This document shows positions 18,871-26,259 of a stretch of 64,000 nucleotides of DNA, piece after piece. This stretch comes from Acinetobacter sp. YWS30-1 (GTDB lineage Bacteria > Pseudomonadota > Gammaproteobacteria > Pseudomonadales > Moraxellaceae): NCBI RefSeq assembly GCF_033558715.1, contig NZ_CP114606.1:2108001-2172000 (forward strand), read 5' to 3'. Within the stretch, counting starts at the first letter, position 1. Every line of letters begins with the position of its first letter. The position numbers were made by a program, and so were the translations under genes. The notes beneath the pieces are model-generated. The model worked only from the letters and a program-made list of their open reading frames with translations. It did no database searches and had not been told where the DNA came from.

Positions 18871-19216
18871 TATTTTAGTGCGATATTCTCTCAATTCTGA
18901 TTATTTTTTATCCACAATTGAAATCAGAATTAATGGATTTTGAATTTATTAAAAATAGATTTATCCACAGATTTAAATTCAAATAAATTCATTTTCAATG
19001 TTATCTTAAACTGAATAATCATATTAAAAACATTATAAAAATAATGACTTAATATAATAGTTCTATTTTTATGAATATATTGAGGCCAGTTATTTAAATA
19101 AAATTAATACTTTATGAAGTTTAGTTAAGAATGGACTTTATTTAATCAATTTTTTATGGTAAAAATACGATCAACAAATAATCATTTACGATAAATAGAT
19201 CGGATAATAAATATCT
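18868..19216. other. AT-rich non-coding block with two perfect DnaA boxes
   Basis: No gene is apparent over about 350 bp. Two exact copies of the consensus DnaA box TTATCCACA lie at 18908-18916 and 18961-18969 in the same orientation, 53 bp apart (close to five helical turns). Very AT-rich DNA follows, up to the small ORF at 19217. That DnaA binds here is inference. It is not oriC by context, since dnaA, dnaN and gidA are absent. Confidence 0.5.
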
Positions 19217-19357
19217 ATGAAAATCGTTCAAGAAGAAAATTTACAGCAGGTTGAGCATCATCTTGGCTCGCGTTATCAGCTTGATATGATGTCATGCCTA
19301 TTTTTCGTATTGGGTATGCTCATTTGCGGCTATATCTTACATAACTTTGTTTTTTAA
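19217..19357 (+). CDS. Small single-helix membrane protein (46 aa)
   Basis: A short ORF starting at ATG 19217. It has a charged N-terminal half (KIVQEENLQQVEHH) and one hydrophobic helix at residues 27-43 (LFFVLGMLICGYIL), then ends NFVF. Nothing else occupies this stretch. The stop is 15 bp before a strong bidirectional terminator, which supports it being a real transcript. A Shine-Dalgarno sequence is not clear. The function is unknown; the form is that of small membrane regulators or subunits. Confidence 0.5.
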   Translation: MKIVQEENLQQVEHHLGSRYQLDMMSCLFFVLGMLICGYILHNFVF

Positions 19358-19372
19358 CCCGAATTAAATGAT

Positions 19373-19402
19373 AAAAAAACCCGGCCAATTGCCGGGTTTT
19401 TT
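19373..19402. terminator. Bidirectional terminator between the small ORF and serC
   Basis: The stem CCCGGC/GCCGGG with a 5-base loop is flanked by A7 and T6. It serves convergent serC and probably the 46-codon ORF. Confidence 0.88.
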
Positions 19403-19414
19403 AATTCTCAGGAA

Positions 19415-20497
19415 TTAAGCATTGCGTTTAGCAAAGTCATCCATGAAGTTTACCAATGCCTGTACACCTTCTAACGGTACGGCATTGTAAATGCTGGCAC
19501 GCATACCGCCTACTGAACGGTGGCCGGCAAGGTTAAGCAAATGGTTTTCTTTTGCTTCTTGCAGGAACTGTTTTTCAAGTTCAGGATTTGCCAAGGTAAA
19601 TGGAACGTTCATGATTGAACGGTTTTCTTTGGCAATCGGATTTGCATAGAAGTCGCTAGAATCGATATAGCCATAAAGCAATTCAGCTTTTTGCAGGTTC
19701 ACTTTATGAATCGCGTCTACACCGCCCTGTTCCAGTAACCATTCAAATACCAGACCAGATAGATACCATGCATAAGTTGATGGTGTGTTGACCATCGAAC
19801 CGTTTTTCGCTTGATCTGCATATTTCAGGATGCTTGGAATTTCAGGTTTTGCCTGATCAAGCAGATCTTCACGGATAATAACCAGTGTTAAACCTGCAGG
19901 ACCAATATTCTTTTGCGCACCGGCATAGATCAGACCGAATTTAGAAACATCAATCGGTGCAGACAGAATGCTTGAAGAAAAATCACATACGAGTGGCTTA
20001 TCAGTTTCTGGCACATGGGCAAATTGCAGACCGCCAATAGTTTCGTTATCTGCATAATGCACATAAGCGGCATCATCAGAAAGATTCCATGTGCTTTGAT
20101 CAGCAATCGCTAATTTACCATCTTCAGTTTTAATGCCTGCTTCAACCACATTGATATCGCCATAGCGTTTAGCTTCTTTCAATGCTTTTTCAGACCAGAT
20201 ACCGGTACGGATATAGTCAGCTTTGTTGTTTTTACCCAGCAAGTTCAATGGAATTGCCGAGAATTGCAAAGATGCACCACCCTGCAAGAACAGTACTTTA
20301 TAGTTCTCAGGAATATTCATGAGTTTGCGAAGGTCTGCTTCTGCCTTTTCCGCAACTGCAACATAGTCTGCACTACGGTGGCTCATTTCCATGATCGAAA
20401 GACCTTTGCCCTGCCAGTCAAGCATTTCAGCTTGAGCCTTTTCAAGTACGGCAGTAGGTAATGCAGCAGGACCAGCACAGAAGTTGTACGCGCGCAT
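19415..20497 (-). CDS. serC: Phosphoserine aminotransferase
   Basis: SerC converts 3-phosphohydroxypyruvate to O-phosphoserine with glutamate (serine synthesis) and also acts in pyridoxal phosphate synthesis. That links it to pdxB at the other end of the window. From MRAYNFCAGPAALP the protein has 360 residues, the family length. The PLP lysine is Lys196 in AGAQKNIGPAG. The start is set by this conserved N terminus and by AAGGA 7-11 bp upstream; an earlier in-frame ATG at 20524 lacks both. Confidence 0.96.
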   Translation of the reverse strand: MRAYNFCAGPAALPTAVLEKAQAEMLDWQGKGLSIMEMSHRSADYVAVAEKAEADLRKLMNIPENYKVLFLQGGASLQFSAIPLNLLGKNNKADYIRTGIWSEKALKEAKRYGDINVVEAGIKTEDGKLAIADQSTWNLSDDAAYVHYADNETIGGLQFAHVPETDKPLVCDFSSSILSAPIDVSKFGLIYAGAQKNIGPAGLTLVIIREDLLDQAKPEIPSILKYADQAKNGSMVNTPSTYAWYLSGLVFEWLLEQGGVDAIHKVNLQKAELLYGYIDSSDFYANPIAKENRSIMNVPFTLANPELEKQFLQEAKENHLLNLAGHRSVGGMRASIYNAVPLEGVQALVNFMDDFAKRNA

Positions 20498-20933
20498 GAT
20501 TTTTCCTTTCAGAGTGAAACACAATAAAATGATGGCATTTAACCATATCTGGACGCCGCTTGCACAAAATTATTTCTATCCAAGAATGAAGATAGAGTCA
20601 AAAAACCAATCTAGATTCAAGGGATAATTTGAATATCTTTGATTTTTTTGTTCTAACTCGGTGATTTCATTTATGAGAAATTGTACAGCTAAAAATATTC
20701 AATCTCATCCAATGCTTAGAAGATGTTGAATCGGCCGCTAATATAAAATAATTGAAAAATGAAGTTAAACTCGGCTCAAGTTTTAGAGTGACATAGAACT
20801 ATCAGCTTGAAACTTGAGAAGTGAATTGTTTCAAATTACAACAATACTACAACTTAACCCATTCCTGCACTGCAAGCACTTGATTTATAATGCAGCTTAG
20901 ACTGAATTAATGTGACTTTTACATTACCACTTT
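20498..20933. promoter_or_regulatory. Intergenic regulatory region of serC and the exporter operon
   Basis: A 436-bp divergent region. A perfect 9-bp inverted repeat (CTCAAGTTT at 20775-20783, AAACTTGAG at 20810-20818) surrounds an inner palindrome ATAGAACTAT (20793-20802) that is almost co-centred. A second dyad ATTGTT-N9-AACAAT lies at 20825-20845. A candidate promoter TTCCTG-N18-TATAAT lies at 20862-20891 for the rightward operon. These look like operator sites for a repressor or activator; the protein is unknown and no regulator gene is adjacent. Confidence 0.45.
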
Positions 20934-22415
20934 ATGAATATGAAGAAAAATAAACAATGTGTCTGCTGGGGTCTGACTGTGCTTGCATCTATGATGTATG
21001 GCAGTTTTGCTTATGCACAAAGCATCAGCTTTAAGGATGCAGAACAACAATTGTTGCAACGTTCCTATAGTAGCCAGGCTTTTCAAAGTCTGGAGCAAGC
21101 GTCAAAACTTGAAGCAGAAGCTGTCAAAGGTATTGGCCTACCTCGTGTTGACCTGAATGTTCGTGCCTATGCCTTTCATAGTGAAGTCGATATTCCATTA
21201 AAGCAGTTTAAAAATAATCTGGAAAATTCACTCTCTCAAGGCGTGAATGGCCGGCTTAATGAGTGGGAAGCCAGTAATGGTGTGGATCTACCTGCAGGTA
21301 TTACTGATCCACTGCGTGAAGGACTTAACAATACTATTCATAGCGGAGTTGGTCTGATTCCGGATACGTCTAATGTAGTCCTTGAAGATCAGGTGATTCG
21401 TCCCACTGTTTCCGTGATGATGCCACTATATACCGGAGGCCTCACCCGTAACGCCAAAGAAATTGCCAATATTCAGTCAGGACGTAGCGAACTTAGTAAT
21501 CAGCAGCAACAGGATACGCAGCGTTTTGAACTAATTCAGTCCTACTTCAATGTGCAGCTACAAAAACAGTTACTGGATGCGGCACTTTTTAATTCAAATG
21601 CCATGCAACAACATTATCGTAATGCTCTGAAGCTGGAACAGCAGGGTTTTATCAGTAAAGGTCAACGCATGCAGTTCGAAGTGGCACGCAATAATGCTGA
21701 ACGCGCACAACAAAATGCCCAAGCCAATCTGAATGCTGCCCTATTTCAGCTAAATAATCTGTTGCTGGATAGCAATATCACCGAGCTAAGCACACCTTTG
21801 TTTGTGAATCGTGCTGAACCACAAAATGTGAATATTCTGCTCAGCAGTTTTAGTCAGAACTCTCCCCTGATCAAAAAAATGCAGATGGATACCGAACTGG
21901 CCAAAGCCAATGTCAAAGCCCAGCAGGCCGCTAAAAAGCCAAATGTTTTTGCGTTTGGTGAATATAGCCTGGATCAACATCAAAACTGGATTGTGGGTGT
22001 AGCTGCACGCTATAACCTGTTCTCAGGCATTGATAAAAATAAAAATATTCAGGCTGCTGAGCTGAAACGCTATGCCGCTGAACTCATGACGGCGCGTACC
22101 CAACAGGAGATTGAAAACCTGATTTATAAATCATTTAGTGAAGCAGTCAGCGCCCAGCAAAGTGATGCTCTACTTCAGCAGAATCTGAAAGCAGCTCAGG
22201 AAAATCTGCGTATTCAGGAGTTATCCTTTAAGGAAGATGTCGGGACAGCCACTCAGGTCATCGATGCCCAAAACATGCTCAGCAGTTTAAAAGCAGAAAT
22301 GGCATTAAATGCTTATAAATATGTGATATCTCTTGCGACCTTATTACAGAGCCATGGCTCAATTGTGGAATTTCCAAACTATATGCAACATGCCAACACC
22401 CACTATATTCGTTAA
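20934..22415 (+). CDS. TolC-family outer-membrane efflux protein
   Basis: A 493-residue outer-membrane channel protein of the TolC type. A signal peptide covers about residues 1-28 (ending GSFAYAQS). Two long helical repeats rich in Gln, Ala, Asn and Leu follow, with beta-strand patches (VSVMMPLYTGG; FGEYSLDQHQNWIVGVAARYNLFSG) that match the two halves of the barrel. It starts a four-gene operon: the next gene begins at or within a few bases of its stop. With the HlyD-like protein it would span the envelope. ATG 20940 is an alternative start. Confidence 0.88.
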   Translation: MNMKKNKQCVCWGLTVLASMMYGSFAYAQSISFKDAEQQLLQRSYSSQAFQSLEQASKLEAEAVKGIGLPRVDLNVRAYAFHSEVDIPLKQFKNNLENSLSQGVNGRLNEWEASNGVDLPAGITDPLREGLNNTIHSGVGLIPDTSNVVLEDQVIRPTVSVMMPLYTGGLTRNAKEIANIQSGRSELSNQQQQDTQRFELIQSYFNVQLQKQLLDAALFNSNAMQQHYRNALKLEQQGFISKGQRMQFEVARNNAERAQQNAQANLNAALFQLNNLLLDSNITELSTPLFVNRAEPQNVNILLSSFSQNSPLIKKMQMDTELAKANVKAQQAAKKPNVFAFGEYSLDQHQNWIVGVAARYNLFSGIDKNKNIQAAELKRYAAELMTARTQQEIENLIYKSFSEAVSAQQSDALLQQNLKAAQENLRIQELSFKEDVGTATQVIDAQNMLSSLKAEMALNAYKYVISLATLLQSHGSIVEFPNYMQHANTHYIR

Positions 22416-22426
22416 TGGAGCCAGAC

Positions 22427-23506
22427 ATGACAGATGAGCAAAAGCCAGAACATCCTGTTGATAAAACGGCTTCAGAAATCAATTACAGTGAATCAGAGCC
22501 AGGTAATCCTGAAAGCAAAGAAAAAAAATCGCACAAAAAATATCTGCTTTTAGGGCTGATTCCAGTCATTCTTGCTTTGATTGGGTTTGGCCTATGGAAA
22601 ACTTATCAACCCAAAGAAATCGAGCTACAAGGCCGGGTTGAGGCAGAGACCGTTCAAGTGGCCACCAAAGTTCCAAGTCGGATTGAAAAGATTTATGTGC
22701 AGGAAGGCGATAACGTCAAGAAAGGTCAGGCGCTGGTAAAATTGCATAGTCCTGAAATTGAGGCGAAAAAGCAGCAGGCTTTAGCCACTTTACAGTCTGC
22801 ATTAGCACTTCAGTCCACCGCAGAACGTGGTTCTCAGGAAGAAAATATCGCTTCTCTGTATGCCAACTGGCAGTCACTAAAAGCACAGGAGCAACTCGCT
22901 AAAACTTCCTATCAACGTGGAGCCAATCTATTTAAGGAAGGCGTCATTTCCCGCCAGCGCCGAGATGAACTGTTTGCAGCTTCACAATCTGCATCCCAAA
23001 TGACCGAAGCTGCTTATCAGCAATATGCCCGGGCTAAACGCGGCAGTACACCAGAACAGAAAAGTTCAGCAGATGCTCAGGTCGATATAGCCCGTGCAGC
23101 AGTCGCCGAAGCCAATGCACTAGAAGCAGAAACTGAATTATTGGCACCGATTGATGGTACCGTCTCCAAAACCTATGGAAATACCACTGAGCTGGTGGCA
23201 ACCGCAGTGCCAGTGGTCAGCCTGATCTCGGCAGAACGCTGGATCAGCCTGAATATTCGTGAAGACCAATATGCCGCTTTAGGTAAACAGCAACAGCTTG
23301 AAGGTTTTATTCCGGCACTGAATCAATCAGCCACTTTTAAAGTAAAAAATATTAGTGCTGAAGGTGAATTTGCCACCATTAAAACCACGCGCCAAACCGG
23401 TGGTTATGATGTCCGCAGTTTTAAAGTTCATCTTGTGCCAGTCACTGAAATGCCTGAGCTAAAAGTCGGGATGAGCGTGCTGTTTAAATTAAAAGAGCCA
23501 AAATAA
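22427..23506 (+). CDS. HlyD-family periplasmic adaptor protein
   Basis: A membrane-fusion protein of 359 residues. One N-terminal helix (YLLLGLIPVILALIGFGLW) follows a charged cytoplasmic stretch. A split lipoyl domain follows (VATKVPSRIEKIYVQEGDNVKKGQ), then a long coiled coil, the second lipoyl half (LLAPIDGTVSKTYGNTTELV) and a beta-barrel region. It resembles the YbhG/YhiI group. An in-frame ATG at 22415 overlaps the previous stop, but GGAG at 22417-22420 is correctly spaced for ATG 22427. It should join the TolC-like channel to the permeases below. Confidence 0.88.
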   Translation: MTDEQKPEHPVDKTASEINYSESEPGNPESKEKKSHKKYLLLGLIPVILALIGFGLWKTYQPKEIELQGRVEAETVQVATKVPSRIEKIYVQEGDNVKKGQALVKLHSPEIEAKKQQALATLQSALALQSTAERGSQEENIASLYANWQSLKAQEQLAKTSYQRGANLFKEGVISRQRRDELFAASQSASQMTEAAYQQYARAKRGSTPEQKSSADAQVDIARAAVAEANALEAETELLAPIDGTVSKTYGNTTELVATAVPVVSLISAERWISLNIREDQYAALGKQQQLEGFIPALNQSATFKVKNISAEGEFATIKTTRQTGGYDVRSFKVHLVPVTEMPELKVGMSVLFKLKEPK

Positions 23507-24649
23507 ATGGCATCTGGATTCTGGGCGGGTATTCAGCGTGAAATACGCTATTTATGCAGAGAAAAATGGGATCTGGCTCTGGTCCTGCTCGCCCCTGCCT
23601 GTATTCTGATTTTACTTGGTAGCATGTTTGCCAAAGGCAAACCGGATCATCTACCAATCGCCATTATTGATCAGGATCAAAGTAGCCTGAGCAGCAAGAT
23701 TTATGATCATTTATCTTTGAATCATACTCTACAAGTGCATACTGTTTCTGATCAAACAGTCGAAATCGAAAAGTTATTAAACGAGAATAAAATCTGGGGT
23801 TATATTCATATTCCTGCCGGAGCCGAGCAGCGACTGGTCAAAGCTCAGGATGCTGAAATTAGTATTGCTTTCAACCAGAGCTATTTCAGTATCGGTAATA
23901 CCATTTCTTCAGCCATGTTATTGAGTACCTTGCAGGCTCTGGCTGAATTTACTGGTAAGCAGTATCTAGGCAACACGCTCCCCTATCTGGATGCACCGAC
24001 ACCGAACATTAAAATTTCCCCACTATATAATCCGCAGCTGAATTATGAATTTTATCTGGAACCTTACATGGTGCCAGCAATTTTGCACTTGTTATTATGT
24101 TGCTGTGTAGCTTTTGCTGTGGGTCAGGAAATTAAACGACATACCGTTAGTCATTGGATTGCCCAACAAAACTTGTGGTCGGCACTACTGTCAAAAAATC
24201 TGGTTTATGTAGCAATCTTTTGTTTCTGGACTTGGGCTTGGATGTTTTGGCTGGTCGAAATTCGCGGCTGGTTTATTGCCGGGTCATTATGGCTAATTCT
24301 TCTGGCTCAAATACTGTTCTATAGTGCCTATGCCTTTATCAGTAGTGCTGTGGTTCTGGCTACTCAGGACCTAACCAAATCTTTTGGTCTACTAGCAGTT
24401 TATGGTGGTTCATCGCTCAGTTTTGCTGGGGTAACTTTACCTCTTAATAATGCTCCACTATTCACCCAGTTCTGGGCCAATATTATTCCTTATACACCCT
24501 ATGCCAAATTACAGACGGAGCAATGGGTGATTGGCAGTCCGCTCTATCTTTCACTGCAACCGATATTCGTACTCATCATTTATGTCTTGCTTTATGCTGT
24601 GCTGGCCTATACCTTTCTCAAAAAAACAGCCAAAGGAGTGTCAGCATGA
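23507..24649 (+). CDS. ABC-2 type permease (first)
   Basis: A 380-residue inner-membrane protein of the ABC-2 (YhhJ/YbhR-like) family. It has one N-terminal helix, a periplasmic domain of about 150 residues beginning LPIAIIDQDQSSLSSKI, then five or six C-terminal helices from about residue 185. This is the standard plan of ABC2_membrane_3 permeases. The start codon directly follows the adaptor's stop. No ATP-binding motif is present in it or in any gene of the operon. Confidence 0.85.
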   Translation: MASGFWAGIQREIRYLCREKWDLALVLLAPACILILLGSMFAKGKPDHLPIAIIDQDQSSLSSKIYDHLSLNHTLQVHTVSDQTVEIEKLLNENKIWGYIHIPAGAEQRLVKAQDAEISIAFNQSYFSIGNTISSAMLLSTLQALAEFTGKQYLGNTLPYLDAPTPNIKISPLYNPQLNYEFYLEPYMVPAILHLLLCCCVAFAVGQEIKRHTVSHWIAQQNLWSALLSKNLVYVAIFCFWTWAWMFWLVEIRGWFIAGSLWLILLAQILFYSAYAFISSAVVLATQDLTKSFGLLAVYGGSSLSFAGVTLPLNNAPLFTQFWANIIPYTPYAKLQTEQWVIGSPLYLSLQPIFVLIIYVLLYAVLAYTFLKKTAKGVSA

Positions 24650-25737
24650 AATCACTCTGGAAAGCTTATTGCCAAACTTTTAAAGACATTATTAGCAATA
24701 CCAGTATTTTTACCACACTGATTTTATCGGTTCTGTTTTACAGTTTTTTTTATCCGACCGCATATAAGGCAGAACAGGCAGAAGCCTTGCCGATTATTAT
24801 TGTCGACGAAGAGCAAAGTGCTTTAACCAATACCATTATCAGTCATGTCAGCCAAAGCCCGAATGTAGAGATTAAGGCGGTGACTGGAAATTTTGCTGAA
24901 GCTAAACACTGGGTGGAAACTCAAAAAGCCGACGGGATTTTATTATTACCAGATAATCTTTCTCAATCTATCCGGCATGGTGAAAATGGCGGGATTGGGC
25001 TGTACTTAAGTGCTGCTAACTTTTTAATTACCAAACAGATTGGTTTGGGCTTGGTCTCTTCAGTAGAAAATACCTTAAGTGAATATGCTGAACGCTTTAG
25101 CGAGATTTCACACTTCTCTCCTGCCCTATCCATTCACCAGATTCCACTATTTAATACACTCTCTGGCTATGGCAGCTATGTGTTTCCCGCTGTTGCACCG
25201 TTGATTATTCATCAGACTATTTTTCTGGGACTGAGCATGCTGATTGCAATGTATCGGGAAAATAAACAGGTGATTAATCTGACCACCTTAAGTGGCCTCA
25301 GCTTGGCAATTCTGACCATTGGATGTTTAGGTTGTTATTACCTGTTTGGATTTACCTTCTGGTATTTTGATTATCCCCGTGGCGGAAATTTCTGGGGGAT
25401 GCTGCTCGCTGTACCCATCTTTGTATTCTGCATGATTGGTATCACAGTACTGTTTGCCAGCTTTCTGGACATGCCAGAACGCGCCGGTCATATCATTGTT
25501 TTTACTTCGATTCCGCTCTTTATGCTTTCAGGAGTCGCCTGGCCACATGCTGCCATGCCAGTCTGGGTCCAACTTATTGGGCAAGCCTTACCTTCGACCC
25601 AAATCGTGCAGATGTTTATTCAACTCAATCAGATGGGTGTGCCCACTTATATGATTCTAGGAAAGCTTGCTTATCTATTGGTGATCGGCATCATCTGTAT
25701 GGTCTTAGGCTATTATCGGCTACGCCCACGTTCTTAA
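24646..25737 (+). CDS. ABC-2 type permease (second)
   Basis: A paralogue of the preceding gene with the same plan: one N-terminal helix, an extracytoplasmic domain (LPIIIVDEEQSALTNTI), then five or six helices. It probably forms a heterodimer with the first permease. The start is ATG 24646, which overlaps the previous TGA (ATGA) and has AAAGGAG 8-14 bp upstream. A longer in-frame reading from 24523 would run inside the preceding gene and is rejected. This gives 363 aa. It is the last gene of the operon; no nucleotide-binding subunit follows. Confidence 0.85.
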   Translation: MKSLWKAYCQTFKDIISNTSIFTTLILSVLFYSFFYPTAYKAEQAEALPIIIVDEEQSALTNTIISHVSQSPNVEIKAVTGNFAEAKHWVETQKADGILLLPDNLSQSIRHGENGGIGLYLSAANFLITKQIGLGLVSSVENTLSEYAERFSEISHFSPALSIHQIPLFNTLSGYGSYVFPAVAPLIIHQTIFLGLSMLIAMYRENKQVINLTTLSGLSLAILTIGCLGCYYLFGFTFWYFDYPRGGNFWGMLLAVPIFVFCMIGITVLFASFLDMPERAGHIIVFTSIPLFMLSGVAWPHAAMPVWVQLIGQALPSTQIVQMFIQLNQMGVPTYMILGKLAYLLVIGIICMVLGYYRLRPRS

Positions 25738-25770
25738 ATCTGGATTTACTCAGGCTATTCGCATTGAAAA

Positions 25771-26190
25771 TTATTCACCAAATACCTGAATATTAAAATT
25801 GCGGATTTTAGTACTGCCATTCGGCCGGTCAAAACTCACATCATACTGAACCAGATTTTTTGGATAGGCAATTTCATAACTCACCTTGTATTCACTTGGT
25901 TTGCCGTTATTTTCCTCTAAGTTCTTTCTCATGATAGTCTTGGACTTATATTCACCTTGCGGAATTGAACGTGAAAAACGCTTCATGATTTTTTCATTGT
26001 TTTGAAACTCTGCCTGCAACTTAGGCTCAAGCTGAGCTAAAAACTCGTCATATTTTCCATCACGCAGGTCTTCATAAGCTACTTGCGCAGCCTTTTCCTG
26101 CTCAGGGCTTGGATCGGGCATACTGTCCATTGCATTATTACAGCCACTAAGTGCAATAGCTGCGGTCAAAAGCATCAATCTGGTTTTCAT
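25771..26190 (-). CDS. Small periplasmic-facing lipoprotein (139 aa)
   Basis: A lipoprotein with signal peptide and lipobox LSGC (Cys16). The mature part is about 124 residues, charged, with Lys/Glu-rich helices and then beta-strand-like segments, resembling DUF3887/DUF4019-type small domains. The role is unknown. It lies downstream of the gyrA terminator in its own unit and converges with the exporter operon. Confidence 0.75.
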   Translation of the reverse strand: MKTRLMLLTAAIALSGCNNAMDSMPDPSPEQEKAAQVAYEDLRDGKYDEFLAQLEPKLQAEFQNNEKIMKRFSRSIPQGEYKSKTIMRKNLEENNGKPSEYKVSYEIAYPKNLVQYDVSFDRPNGSTKIRNFNIQVFGE

Positions 26191-26217
26191 TATTTATCTC
26201 TCATTTAGCCGATGTGT

Positions 26218-26244
26218 AAAAAAGGACGCCGAAGCGCCCTTTTT
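26218..26244 (-). terminator. Intrinsic terminator after gyrA
   Basis: On the minus strand the stem AAAAAGGGCGC/GCGTCCTTTTT closes a TTCG tetraloop, with one mismatch, and is followed by T's. It starts 15 bp past the gyrA stop. Confidence 0.85.
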
Positions 26245-26259
26245 CATCAGTAGCAGAAC

